A model generated the notes under the pieces. That model had not been told where the DNA came from, did not search any database, and worked only from the letters and a program-made list of their open reading frames with translations. A DNA stretch of 64,000 bases, from assembly GCF_035046485.1 (NCBI RefSeq), contig NC_085136.1, positions 322,738,175-322,802,174 on the forward strand, given 5' to 3'. The position numbers and the translations under genes were made by a program. Below, in pieces: positions 11,545 to 26,380 of the stretch (within the stretch, counting starts at the first letter, position 1; each line of letters begins with the position of its first letter). This DNA comes from Aedes albopictus (taxonomy: Eukaryota; Arthropoda; Insecta; Diptera; Culicidae).

Positions 11545-12847
11545 CTAGAGCAATTCCTGAAAATATCACTGGGAGATTAGTTGACCTTTTCCAACTACTG
11601 ATCACAATCACCGTATGTGATTTATAATTCCGATTGGATCGATTTCAAAATGGATAAAATCACACATGCATTGTTGATTGAAATAAAATTTTCGAAATAT
11701 GACTGCCATCCAACCAATTTCGAAATAAAATCGTTTATTTGTCAAGAGGATCTTTTTAACGAATTCGATCCAAGCAAATTCACAAAAAAAAATAAAAGTC
11801 CCTCACGACACGACGACAACCGGCTGGCTGCCCATCCGTTGCGAGTAATGCACCGGGCAGTAGGTACCGAGTGGATTAAAATGTGAGCGAAATGGATTTT
11901 TTTTTCTTGCTCATGGCAACGATAATTTCGCCATTGTCAAAAATTAAATTGCGAGGTGCTAGAATTAAAGCAAGCATAAAAGCTCGTTCAGATATTCCCA
12001 CGTATGCCTGTGTGCAATGTGCATGTATGTATATTCGCGACTGGAAAAATTCGCCGTTTCCGGCGGAGATTCTCGAATTAATTCAGTCAGTGAGCACGTG
12101 AGCGCGTGAGTACGTTTGTGCATGAGAAGAGCTCCGCCGAGTAGCGTTCGCTTCCTGCTCGAGCCTTTGAGCATCGACAATAAATATCCCCGTTTAATGA
12201 TAAATCATTTTCGATTAATTACGAATTTTTGGGGAAATAAAATCATACCGTGAAAGGTGTGTTACCCGTACGACACATTTATTCTGATGTGGATTATTGT
12301 AGCTCACTGGTGCTTTATGAAATATGACTATGTGGAATGGAACGGCGTGATGCTCACTGGAGAAATTCATTTCGTTGTTCTAGACCCGGAAGTGTTCAAA
12401 TAAAATGGAAGGAAAGTATGTATCCGGAAAGTTTTTCTCTTAAGATGCTTTCAAGTGCAATAATTGTTTCCTCTCATTTGTCAAGCTTCATTAGGCGTCC
12501 GCCCGAGTTCAATGGAATAATCGTCCAATCATAATCCCTTATCTTAACGCCAAGCTAACCAGCTTAGAGCGAAACAATCATTCCCAAAGGAGGGGTTTCT
12601 ACGACCACCATTTAAACGAGGAGGTGCCAAGAATGACACATTGTACAAATATGATTACGAGCAGCTTGAACGCAACCCAACAAACTGATGCGGATGAGGC
12701 TGCTTTGCAACATATCTTCTCTACAACAGCAATGGCGATGATAGAGCGGTGCTTCATCTGGTGTTATTATCGAAAAACAAAATTATAAATAAAGCTCTTA
12801 AAACAGATATGATTCAATCACAGAGAAACAGACGTCACATTCCGTTC
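11545..12847. other. Unclassified, mostly unique DNA
   Basis: A short GGAATTCC-type remnant (11545-11580) is followed by AT-rich sequence without repeat structure. Open frames at 11617-11886 and 12749-13009 have no recognisable domain. Nothing else can be supported here. Confidence 0.35.
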
Positions 12848-17401
<4,554 letters not shown>

Positions 17402-17405
17402 TTGA

Positions 17406-17745
17406 AGTAATTGATTTTATTCTTTTCTCCTTAAGATACAGAGTTCGAATTAATCATTTAAGCCTAGCAATGTTACTTATCACCTAACACTTCTTAAATT
17501 TCTACCACGGGATGCATGGTGGGTAGCATCCTCATCTATATTGCACTGCCTGGTCCTGTGTCGGCATCTCGGCGGGTAGAAGCGATAACAAAGCATCGTC
17601 GTCGGGGGCGGCATATTCGTTAATTGCACCCCGTCCTTTCGGGTAGTCGTTGTGTCCCTCGTCTGCATGTTTTATGATCTGCGTCCGGTATTGAAGGATG
17701 CTAATTTAGACTTGCTGAAAGGCGTCGATGCAGATGTTGGTAACT
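17406..17745 (-). repeat. 3' LTR of the errantivirus
   Basis: 340 bp, same length as the partner at 24502-24841 and identical apart from two substitutions. On the coding strand it starts AGTTACC and ends CAATTACT. The internal 62-aa frame is not a gene. It lies directly downstream of the polypurine tract. Confidence 0.95.
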
Positions 17746-17756
17746 CCTCCCTTCTT
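17746..17756 (-). promoter_or_regulatory. Polypurine tract
   Basis: AAGAAGGGAGG on the coding strand abuts the 3' LTR exactly. It is the expected primer site for plus-strand DNA synthesis in an LTR element. Confidence 0.85.
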
Positions 17757-17796
17757 AAGATGCTTTGTCCTCAAAGCAGTTATGGTAAGCAGCCGC

Positions 17797-17999
17797 TCAA
17801 ACTCTGGTTTCGGGTACGGCATGCGAAATCCTGACGTTCACCTTAGATTTCCGTTTTCTGAGAAAATAGAGAAGATATTTTCCGGCAAGGGTTAAAAAAA
17901 TTACCGTGGAAACTCCTATCGATCCGATCGCGCCCATCATCCAATTTCTCGAGGTGAGGTTCACCATCCCCAATTGTTTGCGTTGCTCCAGTGTCACGT
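17797..17999 (-). pseudogene. env: env C-terminal segment: transmembrane anchor, out of frame
   Basis: This ~66-residue frame contains a hydrophobic stretch of about 20 residues (near GAIGSIGVSTVIFLTLAG) followed by a basic cytoplasmic tail (RKRKSK). It is what an Env needs after its ectodomain. It is in a different frame from the upstream 418-residue env frame, whose stop lies at 17994-17996, and it has no ATG near its start. The simplest reading is a one-base insertion or deletion at about 17994-18003 that separates the anchor from the ectodomain. The frame ends 51 bp before the 3' LTR. Confidence 0.75.
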
Positions 18000-19263
18000 T
18001 TCAAGGTATCCTGTCGGCAATGTGTTTAACAGACTCATCTCGTTTACTCGGATACCGGTTGTTGGGAGATAAGGGCGCCTCGGTATGATAGCTTCACCGC
18101 TTATATAAGCTTCCCCGTTTATCAGTAACGTACATCGCTCAAAGTTTATCAAATATGATCCGTTCAAGTTCTGGGCGTGGTCGCTGCAGTTCGACAGAAG
18201 CTCAGCTATTGCACTATTAACCAGTATTGTTCCTTCATTGATTCTTTTAATTGACCCTTGATTAGGGTAAACTGTTTCGAATGTGCAATTGGCAGTTTTT
18301 CCATTGGCGAGTCGATAAATACATGCAGGAGTTTGGCTAATCTGCGTGGCCTCGCATACAAAGTGGTTATCCTTCGGTCTACACGGCCGGTCTGATGAGA
18401 AAAACTGCGTCTCACTTTGAAGCATAAAGTTGTAAGATGTAGCCACTCTCTTGCCAGCTATGATGAGAGGTTCAAAATAGCTGTATTCGTATAATTGGTT
18501 GGTTATTTGCGATACTTTTAAAATGTACGCAACATGTGTAGAATTTGTCATTACTTGGGCGGATGACAAGGACATTAGTTCGTCGAAAGACGATAGGCTA
18601 ACGTCCTGTGAGGCTAAGTAATCTGAGATGGTAGTTAGGTCTGCCGAGGTGAATAGTTTACTATTCGGGATTCCGTGTTTGGCACTAGTAATGGCTTCCT
18701 CTATGATATCCAACTGCTCCTGTAAGGCCTCGATATTGAATATCATGATTAATAGGTTCATGAAAACAATGTTGTTGTGGTTACGCTCTAGTTCGGACCG
18801 CAGGATGGTGTTGATGATGCTGGTAATGTTGTTGAGGCGTAGCTCAATTGCATTATTGATCCGGATTTGTTTATCGTTCTCCGAATTCAATGAGTTTAGG
18901 GACCTCTCGATCATTCGTAGATCGTCCGCGTCTGGACTTCCTCCAATCCACTTCCAGGCTGTTCCGATTATGTCCCATCGCTTTGATCGTGATGATTTGA
19001 GGGGTTTTAATTTAAGGAAAGTGTCGGAAAGTCTTTGCTTCCTAGCTTTAATAAGTTGGTATAGTGGTGCAAAAAATTCGAGTCTTACTATAATATCGGT
19101 TATATTGTTGATTGTATTTTCGATTTCTCGAAGGTCAATGGGGTGTACAATCCGGATATATCCTTTTTGAATTTGGGCATGCCCTAATGGTATAATTGCT
19201 ACAGGATTTTGGTCCAAATTATGTATGTGAAGCGTGCCACCAACACCCACAATTAAACAGAGT
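17994..19263 (-). CDS. env: Errantivirus envelope (F-like) ectodomain, frame-broken
   Basis: The open frame encodes an envelope glycoprotein related to the errantivirus/baculovirus F family. A furin-type RSKR sits at about residue 88-91 of the portion counted from the GTG at 19250, followed by a Trp/Gly/Ile-rich fusion-peptide-like segment. Several N-x-S/T sites and paired cysteines follow. There is no ATG at the frame's start. Instead a pyrimidine-rich tract ending TTACAG (acceptor, exon base 19263) precedes it, and the frame is in phase with a leader exon ending at 24062. It overlaps no other frame after pol stops at 19300. The frame ends at a TGA at 17994 before any membrane anchor, so the product from this copy would lack its anchor. 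Errantivirus Env is normally made from a spliced subgenomic RNA. Confidence 0.88.
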
Positions 19264-19299
19264 CTGTAACAAGAGAGAAAAAAAGAAAAACTTGGTCTC

Positions 19300-22200
19300 T
19301 CATTTTGAAACCTTCCTTAAGTCTGACTTGTGAATTTTCCTGCCATTACTATCAATGATATGAGTAGGATGATTCTCTTTGATTTTGATTTTTTTGAATT
19401 TAGGGTCCCTTTTGGATATACTATTTATTTTTTCAAAAGCATATGTATTGGGTTTGTAATCTAAGTATTTGGGATCCTTTACATGTTCATTCTTATTTTT
19501 AAAAATGTTTATTATTCTTTCCAGATTATCTCGTTTTTGTTTTGCAAAATCTGGATGAGAGAGGTTATCAATATTCACTCCGGTGTAAACATTTTTGGGC
19601 GTATCTTTTATAAAGGAATGGATAGTATTATTATATTTGTGGACAGCTATTTGAACGAGATCGTTTATTCCTAAATTCGGGCTAGTGCTCCGGCTACATC
19701 TAATTATTTCTCTTATTGTAGAGTGTACCCTTTCTATCTGTCCATTTGTTTCCGAATGGTGAATGGGGGTTTTAAAAATTTTAATTCCTAATTGTTTTAT
19801 TTGTTGTTCTACGATTTCCGAACAAAAACTCCTCTCGTTATCTATTACAATACTAGAAGGAATATCCCAATCGTAGAGAAGTTCTAACAGGGGCCCTTGT
19901 ATGTGAGCAATGGATCTTGATTTAATTGGTTTAATTTTAACAAACTTAGATAGTTTGTCTATGGAGGATATGAAATTTGTAGATTGATTAAACACAAATA
20001 TATCGATGTGGATTATTTCGCTAGGGTAGGTAGGTGAAGGTGTTTTCGTTGGAAGAGATTTCTGAGGGTGTCGGTCATATTTTTCAGTTTTACAAGTTTC
20101 ACAAGTTTTCACGAAATCTTTGACTTGTTTATTCATACTTGGAAAGTAATGAGTCTTTATTAATTGCGCGACATTCTCTTGTGCATTCCTATGGGCATAA
20201 TTATGAATTTCATTGATTTTTTTTATTCTTTCATTTTCGTCATATATATCTTGAACCATCTTTTGAGAAAATCTTGCTTTGACCATGCGGGGGTTAAAGT
20301 TTTCCTTGTAAATTTCCTGGATTAATCCCATTATGGGTTCACTAGTCATTATGCCATTAAGAATATTTGGTTGCAAATATTCTTTGAGTTTTTCTGCTAG
20401 AAATTTTCTTGTAAATTTTGGTTCTGTAAATATGTGTCGTTTGTATTCTCTAAAGTGGATAGATAGTTTGTAGCTAGAACGAGATTCTATTCTGAATATC
20501 AGCTGGTTTTTAAAAACGTTAATTGGGGATTCTGTAGAAGGAATATAGGAACTGTCATCATTATCGGCAGAATGCATTGTTGGAGTAAGGGAATTTATTT
20601 GAATTCTTGATAACGCGTCCGCAACGACATTTGCCTTGCCTTGTTTGTAAAACATTTCATAATCGTGTTCCTCTATATAGGCTTTCCATCGTTTTAGTTT
20701 TGCGTTAGAATTCTTCGGAGAAATGGCGAATGTTAAAGGCATGTGATCGGTATAAATACTGATCTTAGCACCATAAATGAAATTCCTGAATGAATTTAGA
20801 GCCCAAACAATGGCTAAAAGTTCCTTCTCATTAGCAGCATAGTTTTCTTCAGTTCTTGATAGTGATTTGGATATAAAAGAAATGGGCCTTTCTCCTTGGG
20901 CAGTTACTTGAGAAAGAACTGCTCCGAGAGCCTTATCGGAAGCATCAGTTGTAAGAACAAATGGTTTCGAAAAATCTGGGAAAATGAGTACATCATTTGA
21001 AGAAAGAATATTTTTGAGAGTATTGAAAGCTAATACACCATCTTCGTCAAGATTAATTTTAAAATTTTTCGATTGGGATTTTGAAATTTGACGATGGCCG
21101 TTCTCTCCTCTTAGCAAATTCGTTAAAGGTTCTGCAAGTTTTGCATAATCTTTAATAAATCGTCTGTAGTATCCAGAGAGGCCTAAGAACATGCGAAGTT
21201 CTTTCAGATTAGAAGGTTGTGGGTATTTTTGAATCGCCACGATTTTTTTTGGGTTTGGTTTAAGACCATTGTTGCATACAATAAAACCTAAAAATTCTAC
21301 TTCCGTTTTTAAAAATTCGGATTTGTCCGGTTGAATTCTGAAATTGGCGTTTTTCAAAGTATTAAGAACCGTTGCAAGATTTTCAAGGTGTTCTTCGAGA
21401 GTTTCACCAAAAATAATTATATCGTCTATGTAGACATGACAAATTTTTCCAATATGTTCGCGGAGAACATCATCCATTACGCGTTGAAAAATTCCTGGAG
21501 CATTTTTCAGACCGAATGGCAAACGAACAAATTCGTATTTGCCATTATTTACGGAAAAAGCGGTTTTCTCAATGTCTCGTTCAGACATAGGGACTTGATG
21601 GAAACCTGATGCAAGATCCAGAGTAGAAAAGTACTTACTTTTACCCAGATTTGCGAGCACAGTTGAGGTATCTGGGATTGGATACGTGTCGCTGATGGTT
21701 TTGCTGTTGATTTTGCGATAGTCGATTACCATACGATACTTCTTTTCATTTGAAGCATCCATTTTTTTCTGCACAACCCAAACTGGAGAATTGTACGGCG
21801 ATTTGGACGGCCTGATGATTCCATCGGTGAGCAGCTTGTTGATCTGCTTCTCAACTTCCTCTTTGAGTGCTTGTGGATAAGGGTATGTTTTGGAATATAC
21901 CGGGTTGTTGTCCGTTGTCCTAATTTCGGCTTTTACTCTTGTCGTAAATGGAAGTTTTTCATCCGCTGGCTGAAAAATATCTTGAAATTTGCACAACGTG
22001 CTTTTGAGTAGTTTCTTTTCTTCAGGATTTAAATGACTATCTCTTACCTGAATGTGATTAACCTCTCGCAACTTGTACTGATGTAAAGGTATCACGTGCT
22101 TTTTATTCAAGACCAGTTTTTCATCCGCTGTGTCTATTGTAGCATTTAACTCTTTTAATGTGTCGTGTCCAATGATAGCGTCGAATGTTTTCAATTGACT

Positions 22201-22440
22201 CATGTGGAACAATTTGACATCATTATTAGAGTAAGGCTTGAAAAGTTTAGCCTTCGAAAATTTGGTTATTTTAATATCTCTACCAACAGAAGAAACTGAG
22301 AATGGGTTCTTCACGTCGTGTGATATCGTAGCAAATTTCGGGTGAATAAAATTTTTATTCGAACCCGTATCGATTAGCATTTTTAATGGTTTTTCGGTAT
22401 TGCCATAAAAAAGAAAATATGGCAATGTGGAATCTATCCT
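19300..22440 (-). CDS. pol: Errantivirus Pol: protease, reverse transcriptase, RNase H, integrase
   Basis: Numbered from the codon at 22425 (a TTG, not ATG), the 1041 residues run as follows. Aspartic protease with DTG at 19-21. Reverse transcriptase with the catalytic D270 (STLDLASG), LPFGLKNAP (302-310) and YIDD at 332-335. RNase H with D494, E533 or E535, D560 and D603. Integrase zinc site H741, H745, C775, C778. Catalytic triad D808, D862, E898, the last two separated by 35 residues. Every active-site residue expected is present and there are no internal stops. There is no initiating ATG; entry is by -1 frameshifting from gag at 22440-22446. It replicates and integrates the element's DNA. 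Confidence 0.96.
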   Translation of the reverse strand, partial: RIDSTLPYFLFYGNTEKPLKMLIDTGSNKNFIHPKFATISHDVKNPFSVSSVGRDIKITKFSKAKLFKPYSNNDVKLFHMSQLKTFDAIIGHDTLKELNATIDTADEKLVLNKKHVIPLHQYKLREVNHIQVRDSHLNPEEKKLLKSTLCKFQDIFQPADEKLPFTTRVKAEIRTTDNNPVYSKTYPYPQALKEEVEKQINKLLTDGIIRPSKSPYNSPVWVVQKKMDASNEKKYRMVIDYRKINSKTISDTYPIPDTSTVLANLGKSKYFSTLDLASGFHQVPMSERDIEKTAFSVNNGKYEFVRLPFGLKNAPGIFQRVMDDVLREHIGKICHVYIDDIIIFGETLEEHLENLATVLNTLKNANFRIQPDKSEFLKTEVEFLGFIVCNNGLKPNPKKIVAIQKYPQPSNLKELRMFLGLSGYYRRFIKDYAKLAEPLTNLLRGENGHRQISKSQSKNFKINLDEDGVLAFNTLKNILSSNDVLIFPDFSKPFVLTTDASDKALGAVLSQVTAQGERPISFISKSLSRTEENYAANEKELLAIVWALNSFRNFIYGAKISIYTDHMPLTFAISPKNSNAKLKRWKAYIEEHDYEMFYKQGKANVVADALSRIQINSLTPTMHSADNDDSSYIPSTESPINVFKNQLIFRIESRSSYKLSIHFREYKRHIFTEPKFTRKFLAEKLKEYLQPNILNGIMTSEPIMGLIQEIYKENFNPRMVKARFSQKMVQDIYDENERIKKINEIHNYAHRNAQENVAQLIKTHYFPSMNKQVKDFVKTCETCKTEKYDRHPQKSLPTKTPSPTYPSEIIHIDIFVFNQSTNFISSIDKLSKFVKIKPIKSRSIAHIQGPLLELLYDWDIPSSIVIDNERSFCSEIVEQQIKQLGIKIFKTPIHHSETNGQIERVHSTIREIIRCSRSTSPNLGINDLVQIAVHKYNNTIHSFIKDTPKNVYTGVNIDNLSHPDFAKQKRDNLERIINIFKNKNEHVKDPKYLDYKPNTYAFEKINSISKRDPKFKKIKIKENHPTHIIDSNGRKIHKSDLRKVSK

Positions 22441-23846
22441 AAAAAATTAAGTTCGGCTTCTTCCGCGTATCCTTCAGCCCTATGTTGATTATTTTCTTGA
22501 GCTTCTACAGCTCTCAAATATCTCTCGAATGTTTGTGTATGTTCAGGATAATATTCTTCATCCTCGGAAGGGACAAAGTTAGATCTGTCATTTTCCGGAT
22601 CATTCACAAAGGGATTCTGGTACGTCTCCGTATAGGCGTGGAATAATCGCGGTTTTTTAAAAGGTTGATTTTGTTGTGTAGAATGTTGGGGTCTGTTTGC
22701 GTAATTCACATTCGCTGTTCGCATGGAAACATCTGTGTCGAAGTTTTCAGGGAACTTGAATGGGTTTCTTTGCGGTGTTGGTGGTGGGTGGGAAGGTTGT
22801 CTCTGGGGTGGTGGTGGGATTGGTTGATAACCTCTAGGTTGCTGTGGAGAATAAGATGGTTGTGGTGGTGGTCGATATAGCTGTGGGGGGAAATTGTTTG
22901 GTGATGGATAAAAAGGTTGTTTTGGATGAAACTGTTGCTGTCTTTGGAATTGGTTGTTTGGATTCGAAAATGTACGAACAGCTCGCGGATTGACTGAGTT
23001 GGCTGGTTTAGGTGGTAAAGTAGGAGCACTGTACCTTAAAGTTGATGCATATTCGTTCGACTTTGGCTGTATTAGACTTCTCCTTAACTCCACATTCTGA
23101 AATGTAATGCAATATGAATAAGCCGTGGCTAACGAATCAACGTTTGCATTTTTCAAAAATTTTCCCACTTCTCCATCTAGCCCTCGTACGAAAGAATCAA
23201 TTGCCTTCCTATTGTACAGTGCTAGAATTGATTTAGCGGCTTCAGGGTGTGCAAACTGTGGGTCCGTAGCTACACAATTGGAAATTAAGCTTTGGATGTT
23301 ATTAATTTCGTTGAAAAAGTCATCTAAAGTTCGGCCATTTTGACAACTACTTGATAATTGATAGTCAAGTGTAGCTAAATCTCTTTTTTCACCGTAGTAG
23401 GTTACGAGCGTTTGTTTTATTAAATGCCAATTAATATTCACATTTGATGCGACCAAGGCATCGTTTGCTTCGCCTCGAATTTTACGGCGAATAGTTTTGC
23501 AAATGGCATGAAATTTATTATGGTGCGCGACTGTGGCACCACTTCTCGGTGTGTACCAATCCACTAAACCCCCTGCATCTTTCAACCATGCATGCAGATT
23601 GGTGGGATCTCCAGTGAATGGTGGTAAATTATTTACAAGATCTGGTATTTTCTCGATTGAATCTTGATCAACTGGAGTACCATCACTGTCAATGGAATAT
23701 AATGGAGGATCCGAATAATCGATTGCCTTTGTTGAGGCAGAAGCGGCTTCGAGAGCTGCGAGTCTCTCGGTAAGAGCCTTAATTTCCTTCTCCATGTTAT
23801 GAATTGATAAATGATCAAACTTTGTTATCAATTCCTCAATTTTCAT
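22434..23846 (-). CDS. gag: Errantivirus Gag
   Basis: 470 residues from a good ATG at 23846. The N-terminal ~60 residues are predicted helical and charged. The middle (about 80-270) resembles a retrotransposon capsid region. The C-terminal third is rich in Pro, Gln, Tyr and Asn with scattered Arg. No CCHC zinc knuckle is present, as is usual in errantivirus Gag. It forms the particle and binds genomic RNA. The stop TAG at 22434-22436 lies two codons after the U UUU UUA slippery heptamer that gives Gag-Pol. No internal break is seen. Confidence 0.9.
   Translation of the reverse strand: MKIEELITKFDHLSIHNMEKEIKALTERLAALEAASASTKAIDYSDPPLYSIDSDGTPVDQDSIEKIPDLVNNLPPFTGDPTNLHAWLKDAGGLVDWYTPRSGATVAHHNKFHAICKTIRRKIRGEANDALVASNVNINWHLIKQTLVTYYGEKRDLATLDYQLSSSCQNGRTLDDFFNEINNIQSLISNCVATDPQFAHPEAAKSILALYNRKAIDSFVRGLDGEVGKFLKNANVDSLATAYSYCITFQNVELRRSLIQPKSNEYASTLRYSAPTLPPKPANSVNPRAVRTFSNPNNQFQRQQQFHPKQPFYPSPNNFPPQLYRPPPQPSYSPQQPRGYQPIPPPPQRQPSHPPPTPQRNPFKFPENFDTDVSMRTANVNYANRPQHSTQQNQPFKKPRLFHAYTETYQNPFVNDPENDRSNFVPSEDEEYYPEHTQTFERYLRAVEAQENNQHRAEGYAEEAELNFLG
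22440..22446 (-). promoter_or_regulatory. -1 ribosomal frameshift site (U UUU UUA)
   Basis: In the gag frame the codons read AAT TTT TTA GGA TAG, giving the canonical heptamer T TTT TTA. A -1 slip places ribosomes in the pol frame, which is open from just upstream through 19300 and has no ATG of its own. I did not model a downstream pseudoknot or stem. Confidence 0.85.
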
Positions 23847-24484
23847 AAAAAATCACTCTACCACGCACTTGCACTCAAATCACTCAATCTTTCGCACAAA
23901 CCTTTTGATTCACTCTTATAAATTTTGAAATAGAAATGACTCCACTTTGCTTGCTAAAACAAAAAAAAAACTTTGATTTTGTTGAATTCACAATTTATTT
24001 TCACTTAGGTATATTCTCACTTCACTTTGTGATATAATTATTTAACGTAATCAATACTTACAGTTCAAAGAGCATCGCGCGGGTATGCCGTGCGACTGCG
24101 GGATCAATGTCTCCTGACTCCTTGGCCTCTAACGGAAGGACGTTGAAGATCGGGAACGCTCGCTCTAAAATCCTATTATTTCCCTTTTTTCCAGCTCTGC
24201 CGGGTGCAGTGAGACGTGCTGGGGTGGAACCGGGTTTGCCTTCCAAACGTTCCCAGTGTGGTGACGGTGTCCTTTTTGATGACGGGTCCTTCTCGGTCGC
24301 TTCTACTAAGGGGTCCTCCACACGGCTGCTTCTGCGGTTGCGTTTGGTTTCGGATTATATTCGGATAAAGCTGGAGCGATCACTCAAACGTTTCACTTCA
24401 CAACTAGTTTGGCGACACGAAGTTCTAACACTGTGCACAACCTAACTTGTCTCAAACCGAAGAAATCTTACTTTACGAACCACG
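23847..24484 (-). other. 5' leader of the errantivirus
   Basis: 638 bp between PBS and gag ATG. It carries the short leader exon with an ATG at 24073-24075 and the splice donor at 24061. An 87-aa frame (24058-24321) lacks an initiating ATG at its start and stops at the donor, so I treat only its last codons as relevant, for env. Confidence 0.7.
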
Positions 24485-24502
24485 GTCCCTATTCGGGCGC
24501 CA
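24485..24502 (-). promoter_or_regulatory. Primer-binding site for tRNA-Lys
   Basis: TGGCGCCCGAATAGGGAC on the coding strand differs at one base from the classic tRNA-Lys PBS (TGGCGCCCGAACAGGGAC). Its first T is the last base of the 5' LTR. It primes minus-strand DNA synthesis. Confidence 0.9.
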
Positions 24503-24841
24503 GTAATTGATTTTATTCTTTTCTCCTTAAGATACAGAGTTCGAATTAATCATTTAAGCCTAGCAATGTTACTTATCACCTAACACTTCTTAAATTTCTA
24601 CCACGGGATGCATGGTGGGTAGCATCCTCATCGATATTGCACTGCCTGGCCCTGTGTCGGCATCTCGGCGGGTAGAAGCGATAACAAAGCATCGTCGTCG
24701 GGGGCGGCATATTCGTTAATTGCACCCCGTCCTTTCGGGTAGTCGTTGTGTCCCTCGTCTGCATGTTTTATGATCTGCGTCCGGTATTGAAGGATGCTAA
24801 TTTAGACTTGCTGAAAGGCGTCGATGCAGATGTTGGTAACT
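24502..24841 (-). repeat. 5' LTR of the errantivirus
   Basis: 340 bp, near-identical to 17406-17745. It is flanked on its outer side by the TTGA target duplication (24842-24845). It would supply promoter and R region for the genomic RNA; no classical TATA box was identified. Confidence 0.95.
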
Positions 24842-24849
24842 TTGACTAT

Positions 24850-25788
24850 ATACCGTATGCGTGAAAATGTTTGCACCATCGTCAAATAAAATTCCAGTTT
24901 TACATGTGAAGACAATGTATTGGTTTTATTTGCAGGCATTTAAGCTATAACTCATATCATAGTAGGCTGTGAATAAAAAGTGTTGATTTTCTTAGTTTAA
25001 CACTTGCATAATGACTAAGAGGCAACCTAGCTCGTGAATTGTCCACGCGCAAGTGTCGAAAAGTATCCGTGGTAGTGTCAAAGGCAAGATTAACAATTTT
25101 TGAATTTATTTTTTTATTTTGACATTGCCTAATGGCGTAGACATTGACACACAAACAAAAGTTATAATAACTATTGATTCTGGAATTTGGTACGGATCGA
25201 TAGTTTTTCAGAAATCGAAAAAAACGGAGGTTGCGTTCGGACAAATTTAAGACTTTCTTATATGGCACTACTCGTAGCTCCTGGATGCTATTGGTAATAA
25301 TGTAAGTTTTTTTTATATGGTCGAAGGATCATAAAGGCCACCGTAATTTTCCTTTTCGATATGCCATGCCGTTAAGCCGCTGATTTCGCGTTGCTTTGTC
25401 ATTTTTCTCATTGAGCGCATATAATTCACCCAAATCTTATTTTTGGTGGCAGCGATAGCTTTCTTAATCCATGTTAACCTTGGACGACCAGTGGACACCT
25501 TCGGGAATAGTTGCCCTTGCTTTTTTTCGGTCTAAGACTGTTTTACGGTTCTCCTGAACATTCCTGAAATGTATTTTTTAACATTTGCGCGTGGACAAGT
25601 CCCGACTACCGCTGCTACCCCTTCATGGTGCAAATTTTAAACTTAAGAAATCGGATTTTTTTACCCGCAACCTACTATGATATGAGTTAGAGCTTAGGTG
25701 CATGCAATAAAAACCAAGACATTGTGTGTACAGGTGATATGGGTACCTTATTTGTACGATGGTGCAAACATTATCACGCATACGGTAT
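24850..25788. mobile_element. 939-bp element with ~120-bp terminal inverted repeats
   Basis: Both ends carry ATACCGTATGCGTGA followed by TTTGCACCATCGT, and the homology continues for ~120 bp up to CTAACTCATATCATAGTAGG. TA dinucleotides at the outer edges are compatible with a TA target duplication. There is no transposase frame. The errantivirus inserted only ~8 bp from its left end. Its core (24970-25665) has no recognisable coding content. Confidence 0.75.
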
Positions 25789-26380
25789 CAGCTATGGCGT
25801 TGACATTTTATAACCCTAATAATTCTCTGCCATACCATCAAGGCCGTGAAAGGACTCGCCAGCGAATGATACTCAATCAAATTATATAGCTTATTTCATA
25901 TCATTACATTTCATTATTTAATTATATTGATTATATAATAATTCATCATAAAAAAATTAAACTATTGATTACATAACTTGTTGGGGTTGGGAGGGTGCAT
26001 CAGGGCATCATTGAAGTTGTGACTGTACGACGGAGTGGTTGCCAACCGAAGTGAGGTGAGAAGTAACTGTAACATCCTTGTAGATGGGTTCTTCTATCCC
26101 AACAGTTGCAATGGATTTGACGCGCCCTTCTTATAACAAACCATCCCGTAGAAAGCTTGACAAGTAATGTAAATTTCATTATTCACCCTGTTGGATCATT
26201 CTGTTGGAAGGAGATTCTCTTAAACCCGCGGATTTCGCGTAAGTGTCTCTACTTACGGGTCCGCCACACCCCCTTTTGGCCCTTCATACAGCGGTATGTT
26301 GAATTCAGAGTGGTAATGAAATTAATCTTTACTGTTAAGTGGAACTGCATGCAGAGCAAGACTCAAGCTAGGATGGTGGC
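25789..26380. other. Unclassified DNA
   Basis: AT-rich sequence (25880-25970), then a moderately GC-rich stretch without repeat structure or convincing ORF. A (CATA)n run at 26386-26402 belongs to the SINE tail that follows. Confidence 0.4.

Larger units (their letters stand above)
19264..24061 (-). other. Predicted intron for the spliced env mRNA
   Basis: The donor GTAAGT (24056-24061, coding strand) follows a short leader exon containing an ATG at 24073-24075. The acceptor is a long pyrimidine run ending TTACAG (19264-19269). Removing this 4798-nt interval leaves two bases of a codon at the donor side and one at the acceptor side, so the leader ATG is in frame with env. Both splice sites match consensus well. 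This is a sequence-based prediction consistent with known gypsy env splicing; no transcript evidence is available here. Confidence 0.75.
17402..24845 (-). mobile_element. Errantivirus-type (gypsy) LTR retrotransposon, nearly intact
   Basis: This complete element lies on the minus strand. It has two 340-bp LTRs, a 4-bp target duplication TTGA (17402-17405 and 24842-24845), a tRNA-Lys PBS, a polypurine tract, and gag, pol and env in the usual order. Ends AGT...ACT, tRNA-Lys priming, a Gag without a CCHC knuckle and an F-like Env with a furin site are all features of errantiviruses. The LTRs differ at only 2 visible positions (near 17531/24634 and 17554/24650), so the insertion is recent. Gag and pol are open; env carries one frame break near its C-terminus. 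It could be transposition-competent but would not make a full Env from this copy. Confidence 0.95.

Noticed and set aside
17480..17668. 62-aa frame inside the LTRs
   Set aside because: It occurs in both LTRs only because they are duplicates; no ATG or protein similarity supports it.
24058..24321. 87-aa frame in the errantivirus leader as an independent gene
   Set aside because: It has no ATG at its start; the only ATG is five codons from the stop and belongs to the predicted env leader exon.
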